Translations under genes and position numbers: made by a program
Part shown: one piece after another, positions 16,299-25,012 of the stretch
Position numbering within the stretch: the stretch's first letter is position 1
Layout: each line of letters starts with the position of its first letter
DNA from: Marispirochaeta sp.
Lineage (GTDB): Bacteria > Spirochaetota > Spirochaetia > JC444 > Marispirochaetaceae
NCBI RefSeq assembly: GCF_963668165.1
Contig: NZ_OY764209.1
Span: forward strand, 2,342,214-2,406,213
Length of the DNA stretch: 64,000 bases
Direction of reading: 5' to 3'
Notes under the pieces: model-generated
What the model was told of the DNA's origin: nothing
Database searches by the model: none
Seen by the model: only the letters and a program-made list of their open reading frames with translations

Positions 16299-17897
16299 AT
16301 GAAAACCGTCGTTGCGCAAAGAGCTTTCCTGGACGGAGTACGCTCCCTTGGAATAGACCTGTTTTTGTTGATTGTATCAGCCCTGTGTTTTTCTCTATCT
16401 TTTCCAAGTTTTCTTTCGACCCAGGGCTGGGGTATTCTGGCATATATCTCTATTGTCCCTGCGTTCATCGTAGTACATCGGACTGGGTGGGTTTCATCCT
16501 TTTTATTGGGATGGTTTTACGGACTGGTTTCTTACGCCATTTTTAATTACTGGCTCGCAATTTTTCATCCCCTGGCAATATTTATTGTTCCTCTTATTTA
16601 TTCCGCCTATTTTTTTGTGCTTTTTCCCCTGCTCAAGGCTGCTGATCGGCTTTTCCCAAAGTATGCGTACTTGGTACAGATCCTCCTTTGGATGGGGTAT
16701 GAATTTCTGCGCACCAAGGGCTTTCTTGGCTATCCGTATGGCAATTTGGGGTATTCTCAGTATCTTTTTTATCCCCTGATTCAGATATCTTCGGTAACAG
16801 GAATGTGGGGAGTCTCTGTTCTGGTAATCTTTCCGTCCGCATATCTTGGTAATGCTTTTAAAACACTAAAACCTGAAGACGCGCTCAGGTTTTTTCGTGA
16901 ACACCGAATCGACGCCGTTGTGTGGATCATACTTATGGTGCTTGCGATTGCCGGCGGAGCTTTTATCATGGATGATTATCATGAAGAACCTAAGTGGAGA
17001 GTCGCTCTGATTCAGCAGAATGAGGATCCCTGGAAGAACAGTATAGAAGCCTATCAGAGTGCCCTTAACGCCCTGATCCTTCTGTCCGATAAAGCCCTTG
17101 AGGAAGATCCGGAGATTGTTATATGGTCCGAGACCGCCTTTGTGCCGCGAATAGAATGGCACAACCGGTATCGTACATCACGCCCTCATTACGAGCTTGT
17201 TCGGGATTTGCTTTATTATCTGGAAGGGCAGGATGTCCCTTTTGTGGCGGGAAACGACCATGCAGAAAATAGTGCCGCCCCTGGAGAACCCCTGGTACCG
17301 GCCGATTATAACGCCGCTATTTTGTTTAAGCGGGGAGAAATAACTGAAATCTACCGGAAGACTCATCTGGTCCCCTTTACCGAGCATTTTCCCTATGAGA
17401 ACATACTTCCCGGAATGCACCGTATGCTTGTCGAGGCGGACACGCATTTCTGGGAAAAAGGCACCGAATATACGGTGTTTACAGCCGCGGGAGTTAGATT
17501 CTCTACTCCGATATGCTTTGAGGATGTTTTCGGGTATCTGAGCAGGGAATTTGTACGGCAGGGTGCCCAGGTAATTGTTAATATGACAAACGATTCCTGG
17601 TCTGGTTCAGTGGCTGCGGAGATGCAGCACGCTGGTATGGCGGTGTTCAGGGCGGTTGAAAACCGGCGTAGTGTTGTTCGCAGCACAAATGGCGGTATTA
17701 CCTGTGTAATTGACCCTGACGGCCGCATCACGGACCAGCTTGAGCCTTTTACCGCTGATTATCTTATAGCTGATGTTCCTGTTCACGACAGACGTACAAC
17801 CGTGTATACTCGCTTTGGCGACTGGTTCGCATGGCTGATGCTCCTGGGCGGGATAATAACTCTGCTGTATGGATTTTTCCGGCAAACCCGTCATTGA
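16299..17897 (+). CDS. lnt: Apolipoprotein N-acyltransferase
   Basis: Inner-membrane enzyme adding the third acyl chain to lipoproteins. The 532-aa protein has about six N-terminal membrane helices (residues 1-230), a periplasmic nitrilase domain (about 230-495) and a last helix near 505-525. The catalytic triad is visible: Glu in VIWSETAFVP, Lys in IYRKTHLVPFTEH and Cys in TPICFEDVFGY. This implies triacylated lipoproteins and an outer membrane. It lies 27 bp after HU and upstream of a response regulator. Confidence 0.94.
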   Translation: MKTVVAQRAFLDGVRSLGIDLFLLIVSALCFSLSFPSFLSTQGWGILAYISIVPAFIVVHRTGWVSSFLLGWFYGLVSYAIFNYWLAIFHPLAIFIVPLIYSAYFFVLFPLLKAADRLFPKYAYLVQILLWMGYEFLRTKGFLGYPYGNLGYSQYLFYPLIQISSVTGMWGVSVLVIFPSAYLGNAFKTLKPEDALRFFREHRIDAVVWIILMVLAIAGGAFIMDDYHEEPKWRVALIQQNEDPWKNSIEAYQSALNALILLSDKALEEDPEIVIWSETAFVPRIEWHNRYRTSRPHYELVRDLLYYLEGQDVPFVAGNDHAENSAAPGEPLVPADYNAAILFKRGEITEIYRKTHLVPFTEHFPYENILPGMHRMLVEADTHFWEKGTEYTVFTAAGVRFSTPICFEDVFGYLSREFVRQGAQVIVNMTNDSWSGSVAAEMQHAGMAVFRAVENRRSVVRSTNGGITCVIDPDGRITDQLEPFTADYLIADVPVHDRRTTVYTRFGDWFAWLMLLGGIITLLYGFFRQTRH

Positions 17898-17939
17898 CAA
17901 GCCGGGCGACATGTAGGAAGATAATTATAGGAACAGGTA

Positions 17940-18677
17940 ATGGATACAAAGACAAAGATTCTAATAGTCGATGACGAACCGATAAACCGCGATTTTTTTG
18001 ATGTAATGCTCAGTAAACTTGGGTTTCATGTTATCAAGGCAGAGGACGGCGAAGAAGCCCTGGAAAAACTTAAATCTGATAGTCCCGATCTGATTATCCT
18101 GGATAATATAATGCCGAAAATGTCGGGATGGAAGCTGACAAAGATCCTGAAAACGAGCGATGACTTTGCCGATTTCAGGGATATTCCGATTATCATGTTC
18201 TCCGCCATGGATGACGTAAAGGACAAGATCGAAGGTTTTGAACTTGGTGTAGAGGATTATATAACAAAACCTTTTAACTTTTCCGAAGTTCTTGCCCGTA
18301 TCCGCGCCGTTTTGCGCAGCAGGGCACTTTCCCGTCAGGTTGTACAGAAAGAACGCAAGATTGCATCCATAGAGTCCCTGAATCAATCTTTGATCTATTT
18401 TACTCAGCATCTGAAAGGTCCAGTGGAGGCTCTCCAGAAGCGGGTAGAGACCCTGGATGTGAACTCCCAGACAGATGTTGAATCCTTTGTAAAAGCTGTC
18501 CAGGTAGAAACCAGACAGGTGCTGGTTACTCTCCATAGCCTTGAAGATGAGATCAAGGATCTCCAGCGGAGGCCGGAACTGCAGAAAGAGGCGGATGCCG
18601 ATTTGCTCGAGGATCTGGAAAAGAAATTCCAGAAGCATTTTGTCAACTGGAAGGAGAACCAGGAGGTTCCCAGGTGA
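17940..18677 (+). CDS. Response regulator with helical DHp-like C-terminal region
   Basis: A 245-aa protein. Residues 1-125 are a receiver domain with the acidic pair DD at 11-12, phospho-acceptor Asp55 (LIILDNIMPKMSG), Ser88 and Lys110. The C-terminal half is helical and has no DNA-binding, cyclase or EAL/GGDEF domain. YFTQHLKGPVEALQKRVETL (about 153-172) resembles the H-box helix of histidine-kinase dimerisation domains with His157, but no ATPase domain follows. It may dimerise or pass phosphate. Its last 4 bp overlap the next gene (GTGA), so the two are coupled. Confidence 0.82.
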   Translation: MDTKTKILIVDDEPINRDFFDVMLSKLGFHVIKAEDGEEALEKLKSDSPDLIILDNIMPKMSGWKLTKILKTSDDFADFRDIPIIMFSAMDDVKDKIEGFELGVEDYITKPFNFSEVLARIRAVLRSRALSRQVVQKERKIASIESLNQSLIYFTQHLKGPVEALQKRVETLDVNSQTDVESFVKAVQVETRQVLVTLHSLEDEIKDLQRRPELQKEADADLLEDLEKKFQKHFVNWKENQEVPR

Positions 18678-18895
18678 TTACAGAAGAGAAAGAAAACGTA
18701 TTGGATCTGTTCAACCAGGGACGAAAACAGTATAAGCTGATGGAGTTTGAAAAGGCGCGGCAGTTTTTTGCCCGGGCTTTGGAAATTGATCCTGAAGATG
18801 GGCCGTCCAAGGTTTATTATCTGCGGTGCAAACACTATATTGAGAATCCGCCTCCTGAGGATTGGGACGGCGTTTTTATAATGAACACAAAATAA
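18674..18895 (+). CDS. 73-aa TPR protein resembling the C-terminal tail of adenylate/guanylate cyclases
   Basis: Starts at GTG overlapping the response-regulator stop. The protein is one TPR-like helix pair (LFNQGRKQYKLMEFEKARQF, then ALEIDPEDGPSKVYYLRCKHY) followed by ENPPPEDWDGVFIMNTK. This TPR plus the PPPxDWDGV ending is the pattern found at the C-terminus of many class III cyclases with CHASE2 or HAMP sensors in spirochetes and other bacteria. Here the cyclase is absent and the tail stands alone. It may be a regulator that acts with the coupled response regulator; function is not known. Confidence 0.75.
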   Translation: MITEEKENVLDLFNQGRKQYKLMEFEKARQFFARALEIDPEDGPSKVYYLRCKHYIENPPPEDWDGVFIMNTK

Positions 18896-18914
18896 TTAAC
18901 GGATTACGGATATA

Positions 18915-19328
18915 ATGGCGATAATAAGCTCGAATAAACTTGAAATTCCGACAACTACCCTTGGGAATGCCACCTCTTTTTCCGGTGATCTGAATTTTGA
19001 AACCTCCCTGCGGATCGAGGGCCGATACTCAGGAAAGATTGAGTCTCCCGGGACCTTGCACATTGCTCCTGGAGCAAAGGTCGAGGCAGACATAACAGTT
19101 GGTGCTGTGGTTGTTGCCGGTACCGTTATTGGCAATATTACGGCCTCCCAGCGTCTCGAGATAGAAGCCACGGGGACCGTGATAGGCAATATTGCTACCC
19201 CGAAACTGAAGGTTGCTGAAGGTGTTTCGTTCCGCGGCAAGTGTGATATGCTGGACAGCAGTGACGGTATAGATATCTTTTCCGCCTCTCCCGATAAATT
19301 GAAGAAGATCCTGACCCATTCACACTGA
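18915..19328 (+). CDS. Bactofilin 2
   Basis: A 137-aa beta-helix protein of the bactofilin family, with rungs such as LRIEGRYSGKI, LHIAPGAKVEADI, VVVAGTVIGNI and LEIEATGTVIGNI. It differs from the first copy at 13427: longer N-terminal lead-in, and a C-terminal extension with IDIFSASPDKLKKILTH. A short leader after the TPR gene and 5 bp before the CinA-like gene put it in the lnt to cinA transcript. Two bactofilins in one cell can form mixed or separate filaments. Confidence 0.87.
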   Translation: MAIISSNKLEIPTTTLGNATSFSGDLNFETSLRIEGRYSGKIESPGTLHIAPGAKVEADITVGAVVVAGTVIGNITASQRLEIEATGTVIGNIATPKLKVAEGVSFRGKCDMLDSSDGIDIFSASPDKLKKILTHSH

Positions 19329-19333
19329 CAATA

Positions 19334-20050
19334 ATGGATACCATATCCGGCAAAACTTTAAGTATTCTCGGAATATCCCCGGCGGGGGTAAAAAAGCGTC
19401 TTAGAGACCGGGGAATGGAGAAGAATGACCTGAATTATGCTGCAAACGCCTATGGGACTGTTATTTCCTCAGGTGAAAGTTCTCTGACCGATGTCTTCAG
19501 GGCTATTGAAGAATCCTTTTCCCCTTTTACCTGTTCAGGTAACCGGACCCCTGCTCAGGTACTTATTAATAGTGCGGTACAGGCCTCGGCTTTACTTGTT
19601 TTTGCCGAATCCTGTACCGGGGGGCTTGCCGGTTCCCTTGTAACAGGAATAGCTGGAAGTTCAGATGTATTCTGGGGCTCCATGGTTACCTACGCGAATG
19701 AAGCCAAGGAGCGGGTGCTGGGAGTTTCGACAATAGGTGAGCATGGAGCAGTGTCGGAAGAGACTGTTAAGGCAATGGCGGTCGGCGCCATGAAAGTGTC
19801 GGATGCCAACGCGGCTCTGGCCGTATCCGGTATTGCCGGTCCTGGGGGAGGTACGCCGGACAAGCCGGTCGGGACTGTCTGGTTTGCTTTTAAATTCTTA
19901 GAACAGATGCAAACATTGAAATGTGTTTTCAGTGGGAGCAGGGCGCAGGTCAGGCGAAAAGCAACTGGTGTTGCCCTTGCCGGACTTGCGAATCAAATAA
20001 ATGGGGCGTTACTTGACACCGCATGGATAGCTGATTATACTTGGTATTAA
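19334..20050 (+). CDS. CinA C-terminal domain protein (PncC-like NMN amidohydrolase) with shortened N-terminus
   Basis: The C-terminal 155 residues carry the CinA-C/PncC signature: LLVFAESCTGGLAGSLVTGIAGSSDVFWG, then VSGIAGPGGGTPDKPVGTVW. PncC removes the amide of nicotinamide mononucleotide in NAD recycling. The protein is 238 aa, between the 160 aa of stand-alone PncC and the 410 aa of full CinA. The N-terminal 80 residues start with KTLSILGISPAGVKKRLRD, which resembles the linker/K domain of full CinA; the MoCF-like domain is missing. Expression is with the bactofilin upstream. A rho promoter lies inside its 3' end. Confidence 0.86.
   Translation: MDTISGKTLSILGISPAGVKKRLRDRGMEKNDLNYAANAYGTVISSGESSLTDVFRAIEESFSPFTCSGNRTPAQVLINSAVQASALLVFAESCTGGLAGSLVTGIAGSSDVFWGSMVTYANEAKERVLGVSTIGEHGAVSEETVKAMAVGAMKVSDANAALAVSGIAGPGGGTPDKPVGTVWFAFKFLEQMQTLKCVFSGSRAQVRRKATGVALAGLANQINGALLDTAWIADYTWY
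20013..20041 (+). promoter_or_regulatory. Promoter of rho inside the cinA 3' end
   Basis: TTGACA (20013-20018), 17-bp spacer, TATACT (20036-20041). Transcription would start near the cinA stop and give rho a leader of about 130 nt (20048-20176). Confidence 0.65.
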
Positions 20051-20176
20051 TTGTTTCACGCATTTATGCTCGGTGCGATATTCTAAACCGGGCCTCCTTA
20101 TATAACGGAAATCCTAATCATGCAAATCTGCCAGGGTGTGAATGTTGTTTAATCCCCTACCACATGGAGTATATAC

Positions 20177-21910
20177 ATGGCCTTACTTCGTAAGCGTAGC
20201 ACCATGAAAAACGCTAGTGAACACGAGGAGTCGCAAGTGGAAACCTCCGAAACGGTACAAAATGAATTGAGTCTTACAGAAAATTCTGCGTTTCAGGAAG
20301 AAAAAAACAGTAATGCTAAGTCACAGGAGGAGAACCAGGGATCTTCCAAAAAGCGAAAGGTCCGAAAAAAGTCAGCGGATGGAGATAATGCCTATTCAGC
20401 TGACAACGGTTCTGCCCAGTCTTATCAGGAATCTGCCAAAAGGCGGCCGAAAAAGAAGAAAATCAGAGTGGAATTGATTAAAGACAGCTCTCTTGACGAA
20501 GAAAATCAGGGCGAAGAGGACAGTGCTGTTAATAAGGAAAAAGCCGCTCCCAGAGCTTCCGCTTCAGCTTACTATCCAGACCATTTGAATCCTACAAATT
20601 CCGGGAAAGGTCAGAACTCTTCCGGCAAAGAAAAAGACAAACTAAGTATAAACGAACTGACCCGCATGAATATGGGGGATCTCAGGGCTTTCGCGATTGA
20701 CAAGGGTGTTTCTCCGGACAATCTGGGATCGATGAAAAAGCAGGAGGTTATATTCGCCATCCTGAAATCCCATACCTCCGTGGGCGGCGCAATCACTGCA
20801 TACGGGTCTCTTGAGATTCTGCCCGACGGATACGGTTTCCTCCGGTCGCCGCAAAACAGTTATCTGCCCGGACAGGATGACATTTATATCTCCCCATCCC
20901 AGATCCGTCTTTTTAATTTGCGCACCGGGGATACGGTATCCGGTCATATTCGTCCTCCCAAGGAGGGGGAACGTTTCTTTGCCATGCTCCGGGTCGATTC
21001 CGTGAACTTTCGGGATCCTGCAGAGGCACAGACACGAATACCCTTTGACAACCTGACACCCCTCTACCCTGAGGTTCGGATCAACATGGAGCGGGAAAAC
21101 GGCCCCACTTCTACCAAAATGATCAACCTGTTTTGCCCCATTGGCAAAGGACAGCGCGGCTTGATTGTGTCTCCGCCCAGAACAGGAAAAACAATTCTTC
21201 TGCAGCAGATTGCGAATGCGATTACCACAAACCATCCGGAAATATATCTGATTGTGCTTCTGATTGATGAACGCCCGGAAGAGGTTACCGATATGCGGCG
21301 TAACGTGAAGGGAGAGGTCATTGCCTCCACCTTCGATGAGCAGGCCACCCGGCATGTTCAGGTTGCTGAAATGGTGATCGAAAAAGCCAAACGACTTGTT
21401 GAGCATGGGAACGATGTGGTCATCCTGCTGGACTCCATAACCCGTCTGGCCCGGGCCTATAACCAGACTGTGCCCACCTCGGGTAAGATTCTCTCCGGTG
21501 GTGTCGACTCCAACGCTCTTCACCGGCCAAAGCGCTTTTTCGGTGCAGCACGGAACATAGAGGACGGCGGCAGTCTTACCATTGTCGCAACTGCCCTGAT
21601 TGAAACCGGAAGCCGCATGGACGAGGTTATTTTTGAGGAGTTCAAGGGGACCGGTAACATGGAGATCATCCTGGACCGTAGAATGGCCGACCGGCGTCTC
21701 TTTCCCTCCATCAATATAAAACGCTCGGGTACCCGTAAAGAGGAACTTTTGCTTACTGAAAACGAGCTTCAGAAGATGTGGGTTCTGCGGAAGGTTATAA
21801 ATCCGATGGATGACATCGAGATAACCGAGCTGATGATTGACAGAATGAGCAAAACCAAGAATAATGAGGCTTTCCTGAGGTCGATGAACACCTCCTCTGT
21901 TGCTGATTAG
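20177..21910 (+). CDS. rho: Transcription termination factor Rho with long disordered N-terminal extension
   Basis: Hexameric RNA helicase that ends transcription. Residues 1-155 are a low-complexity extension rich in Lys, Glu, Ser, Asn and Gln with basic blocks ([20 protein letters not shown]). Then follow Rho-N (about 156-200), the RNA-binding cold-shock-like domain ([20 protein letters not shown]) and the RecA-like motor: Walker [23 protein letters not shown], and [14 protein letters not shown], the bicyclomycin-contact region. At 577 aa it is about 160 longer than E. coli Rho. ATG 20177 has GGAG 7 nt upstream. Confidence 0.95.
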   Translation: MALLRKRSTMKNASEHEESQVETSETVQNELSLTENSAFQEEKNSNAKSQEENQGSSKKRKVRKKSADGDNAYSADNGSAQSYQESAKRRPKKKKIRVELIKDSSLDEENQGEEDSAVNKEKAAPRASASAYYPDHLNPTNSGKGQNSSGKEKDKLSINELTRMNMGDLRAFAIDKGVSPDNLGSMKKQEVIFAILKSHTSVGGAITAYGSLEILPDGYGFLRSPQNSYLPGQDDIYISPSQIRLFNLRTGDTVSGHIRPPKEGERFFAMLRVDSVNFRDPAEAQTRIPFDNLTPLYPEVRINMERENGPTSTKMINLFCPIGKGQRGLIVSPPRTGKTILLQQIANAITTNHPEIYLIVLLIDERPEEVTDMRRNVKGEVIASTFDEQATRHVQVAEMVIEKAKRLVEHGNDVVILLDSITRLARAYNQTVPTSGKILSGGVDSNALHRPKRFFGAARNIEDGGSLTIVATALIETGSRMDEVIFEEFKGTGNMEIILDRRMADRRLFPSINIKRSGTRKEELLLTENELQKMWVLRKVINPMDDIEITELMIDRMSKTKNNEAFLRSMNTSSVAD

Positions 21911-22001
21911 GGCAGGAGACGGAACCTGAGAAATAATAGCCCGGTGACGTACTGAAAACTTTGGTAATCATCGGGTAGCTATAGATTTAGGAGAACGAAG
22001 C

Positions 22002-22208
22002 ATGAAAAGCGGAATACATCCGAAATATGAGTTTACCACTATAAAGTGTGCCTGTGGCAATGTGATCGAAACCCGGTCTACATCCAGGGATGTTGAGGTT
22101 GAAATTTGCTCAAGCTGTCATCCATTCTTTACGGGTAAGCAGAAACTTGTAGATACTGCAGGGCGTGTTGAACGTTTTAAGAAGAAATACGGAATCAAGG
22201 ACGAGTAG
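22002..22208 (+). CDS. rpmE: 50S ribosomal protein L31, zinc-binding form
   Basis: A 68-aa large-subunit protein that bridges subunits. [10 protein letters not shown] is the usual L31 start, and the zinc cysteines are present as CACG (residues 16-18) and CSSCH (about 37-40), so this is the C+ paralogue. It ends [13 protein letters not shown] lies 7-8 nt before the ATG. A strong terminator follows. It is the last gene of the rho transcription unit. Confidence 0.96.
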   Translation: MKSGIHPKYEFTTIKCACGNVIETRSTSRDVEVEICSSCHPFFTGKQKLVDTAGRVERFKKKYGIKDE

Positions 22209-22227
22209 GCCCGGAAACTATCTTGAT

Positions 22228-22256
22228 AAGGCGGATCGTGTGTGTCCGCCTTTTTT
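22228..22256 (+). terminator. Terminator after rpmE
   Basis: AAGGCGGA (22228-22235) pairs with TCCGCCTT (22245-22252), followed by TTTTTT to 22256: a canonical intrinsic terminator. Confidence 0.9.
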
Positions 22257-22321
22257 ATTGTACATGCCGGACTTCTCGCATCTTTGCTGCTGATTCCACG
22301 TTTTCTTCGTAATGAATCTTG

Positions 22322-22350
22322 TTGCACTGGCCGCTTTTTTCCAGTAATAT
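22322..22350 (+). promoter_or_regulatory. Promoter of the GHMP kinase-surE operon
   Basis: TTGCAC (22322-22327), 17-bp spacer, TAATAT (22345-22350), about 55 nt before the kinase start. Confidence 0.5.
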
Positions 22351-22406
22351 GGGGTAAGTATATTTTACAAACGAAGCGGCCTACGGGTGTTGGTGAAGGA
22401 TGTTGA

Positions 22407-23573
22407 ATGAAAGAGCTGCAAGCACTGCATGTCGAGGAGTTCGGGCGCAAGCCTGACTGTATCGCCCGTGCACCAGGGGTAATCAACCTGATGGGTGAAC
22501 ATACCGACTACAGTGAGGGGTTTGTCCTGCAGGCAGCGCTGCCTCTTTTTGCTGATGTCGCCGTATCCCGCCGTGAGGATGTCTCTCTCCGCTTTTATAC
22601 CGCCGATGCTGGGGAGCGGAAAAAAACCTCCGTGCCCAACCTGAAATATAAGCGTGAGGACCGGTGGGCCAACTATCTGAAAGGGGTTCTCGCCGAACTT
22701 TCAGAGAGGGGTATAGAGATTCCCGGTCTTGAGTTTACGATTACCAGTACAATTCCGCAGAATATTGGTTTGGGCTCATCGGATGCCTTGTGTACGGCCA
22801 CCGCGATGGCTGTTTGCCGCTGTCTTGGTGTCGAGTTGTCCGTTCAGGATATGATAGATGTTGCCTATGGGGCTGAAGCCCGTTTTATCGGTCTTCCCAA
22901 GGAACCCAGCGATGTTGCTACCAGCCTGCTTGCTCAACAGGATAAGGCCGTTTTTCTTGATATGCGCAGCATGGAATACCGTCATATCGGCTTAAATCTG
23001 AGAGATGCCGTGCTCGTTCTGACCAACTCACATGTACCACACATAAGTGCCGAGGATTATATTGAAGAGCGCCGTGAAGAGTGCCGGCAATGTGTTGAAC
23101 ATTTGCAGTCAAAACGGAGCGGTGTATCTCTTCGTGACTACACAGTCAAGGACTTGAAAAGCGGTATCGGCGTTTTGCCTGAATCCCTGCGTCGACTGTG
23201 CATGCATGTTGTGGAGGAGAATACGCGGGTAAAGGAGGCTATCCAGCTTCTGCCAGAGGGAGATATGGAAGCCTTCGGCCGTCTTATGTACAGATCTCAT
23301 GAGTCTCTGCGTGACGCCTACGAGGTTTCATGTCCTGAGCTGGACTGGCTTGTCAAACGGGCCAGCGAGATTGATGGTGTGTATGGCTCGCGTCTGACAG
23401 GTCCGGGGTTTGGCGGTTGTACTCTTACCTTGATCCGTAATACTGGGTTAAATGACTACATCGATCGTCTTGGTGAATATGAAAGGATTTTCGGTTTTGC
23501 TGCCGAGGCCTTTCCTTTCCGGGTCACCGACGGTGCCAGGGTATTGAACAATGAAAATCTTGTTGACGAATGA
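22407..23573 (+). CDS. Galactokinase-like GHMP kinase
   Basis: A 388-aa GHMP-superfamily sugar kinase most like galactokinase. The galactokinase box reads APGVINLMGEHTDY, the ATP-binding motif is IGLGSSDALCTA, and the C-terminal motif is SRLTGPGFGGCTLTL. Two sites differ from true GalK. The conserved Arg of APGRxNLIGEHTDY, which takes part in catalysis, is Val (codon GTA at about 22480). The CGIMDQ segment is replaced by KEPSDVAT, which keeps an Asp. Activity on galactose is therefore uncertain; another sugar or lost catalysis is possible. It overlaps surE by 23 bp and is the first gene of its operon. Confidence 0.82.
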   Translation: MKELQALHVEEFGRKPDCIARAPGVINLMGEHTDYSEGFVLQAALPLFADVAVSRREDVSLRFYTADAGERKKTSVPNLKYKREDRWANYLKGVLAELSERGIEIPGLEFTITSTIPQNIGLGSSDALCTATAMAVCRCLGVELSVQDMIDVAYGAEARFIGLPKEPSDVATSLLAQQDKAVFLDMRSMEYRHIGLNLRDAVLVLTNSHVPHISAEDYIEERREECRQCVEHLQSKRSGVSLRDYTVKDLKSGIGVLPESLRRLCMHVVEENTRVKEAIQLLPEGDMEAFGRLMYRSHESLRDAYEVSCPELDWLVKRASEIDGVYGSRLTGPGFGGCTLTLIRNTGLNDYIDRLGEYERIFGFAAEAFPFRVTDGARVLNNENLVDE

Positions 23574-24285
23574 TGATGGAATAGAAAGTCCCGGACTTCG
23601 GTCTTTGGAAGAGGCATTGAAGTCGCATGAACTCTGTATAGTAGCCCCTGACGGTGAGCGTTCAGGCAGTTCCCATCGAATAACCCTTAAAGCTCCGGTA
23701 AAGTTTGCCACAGCGGGTCACGGGCGTTTTGCCTGCAGCGGAACTCCCGCGGATTGTGTACTTTACTCGGTCCACGGAGCCATAGATTTTCTTCCGGATG
23801 TTGTTGTCTCCGGTATAAATATTGGCCCTAATCTCGGGACTGATTTGATATATTCCGGAACAGCTGCAGCTGCCAGGCAGGCCGCTTTTATGGGAATCCC
23901 TGGAATTGCAGTATCCCAGCTCTTAAAGGAGAACAGGATAGACTACAGCGCAGCATCCATGTTTATCGCCCGGAATATCGAAAGGCTTGTTAATGCATGG
24001 GATGAAGACCACTTTATTAATATCAATGTTCCCTATCCCGATTCCGATTCCCTTGAGTATGAAATCACTCACCCATCCAGAAGGATCTATCACGATACCG
24101 TGGAATCCTATACCGCGCCGGACGGACATACCTACCATTTTCTTAGCGGCACTTTTCCGGATGCAACTCCGTTACGGGGTACCGACTGGGATACGGTGAA
24201 TCGTAAGCGTATATCTGTCTCGCCGATCTACCTGCACCCTGTTACTGAATACGATATGGTCAAATTCGGTGAGAAACTCAAGTAG
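23551..24285 (+). CDS. surE: 5'-nucleotidase SurE
   Basis: Metal-dependent nucleotide and exopolyphosphate phosphatase, a survival protein. The N-terminus MKILLTNDDGIESPGLRSL has the DD metal-binding pair; SHRITLKAP, CSGTPADCVLY and VVSGINIGPNLGTDLIYSGTAAAARQA complete the SurE fold. Length 244 aa is normal. It starts within the end of the GHMP kinase gene (23-bp overlap), so the two are co-translated. Confidence 0.95.
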   Translation: MKILLTNDDGIESPGLRSLEEALKSHELCIVAPDGERSGSSHRITLKAPVKFATAGHGRFACSGTPADCVLYSVHGAIDFLPDVVVSGINIGPNLGTDLIYSGTAAAARQAAFMGIPGIAVSQLLKENRIDYSAASMFIARNIERLVNAWDEDHFININVPYPDSDSLEYEITHPSRRIYHDTVESYTAPDGHTYHFLSGTFPDATPLRGTDWDTVNRKRISVSPIYLHPVTEYDMVKFGEKLK

Positions 24286-24293
24286 TAGGATTT

Positions 24294-24980
24294 ATGACCG
24301 GAGATTTAAGCGAAGCTGTCCGACTTTATAAATCACGCCGTTACGAGCAGGCCCTGCGGATTCTTCTTGCTTTGGAAGATGATCCTGCTGATAACGTTGA
24401 AATTTCCTACTACCTTGGACTCTGCTATACCCAGTTAAAACAATACGATGATGCCCTTTTATATCTGGAACAGGTTGTAACGAACCATGCCAATCTGCTG
24501 CAGATCTACCAGAGCCGCATGGTTCTGAGTCTGATTTACGCTGTAACCGATCGGTTCCGGCTGGCAAAATTTGAACTGGACCAGCTTGTGGCCGGAGGTT
24601 ACGAATCGAGCCAGGTGTATACTGTGTATGGATACGTACTGTACGAGCTTTCCGATATTGACGAGAGCCTCAAGATGCTGCAAAAAGCCCTCACAGTGGA
24701 CCCGGAGAATGCTACGGCCTTAAACAGTCTTGGATACATAATGGCCGATCAGGGACTTGATCCTGCCACTGCTGTAAACTACTGCCGCGAAGCGGTAAAA
24801 CTGAGGCCGGAAAGCTACGCGTGCCTCGATTCTTTAGGCTGGGCCTGTTTTAAGGCTGGCCGCCTGGAGGAGGCCAGAACGTATCTGCGCAGGGCCATGG
24901 AGATTTCCAGCGGGCATCCTGTTATTGCCAGGCATATTCGGGCTGTTATTGATACGATTGATTCTAATGGTCTTGATTAA
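24294..24980 (+). CDS. TPR-repeat protein
   Basis: A 228-aa helical protein with about five tetratricopeptide repeats. Clear ones are AVRLYKSRRYEQALRILLAL, YYLGLCYTQLKQYDDALLYL, YGYVLYELSDIDESLKMLQ and LGWACFKAGRLEEARTYL. No signal peptide or membrane helix is visible, so it is probably cytosolic. TPRs bind partner proteins; the partner is not evident. It starts 8 bp after surE. Confidence 0.82.
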   Translation: MTGDLSEAVRLYKSRRYEQALRILLALEDDPADNVEISYYLGLCYTQLKQYDDALLYLEQVVTNHANLLQIYQSRMVLSLIYAVTDRFRLAKFELDQLVAGGYESSQVYTVYGYVLYELSDIDESLKMLQKALTVDPENATALNSLGYIMADQGLDPATAVNYCREAVKLRPESYACLDSLGWACFKAGRLEEARTYLRRAMEISSGHPVIARHIRAVIDTIDSNGLD

Positions 24981-25012
24981 ATATGCCGATAATCAAGTTA
25001 AGGAGGACCAGT

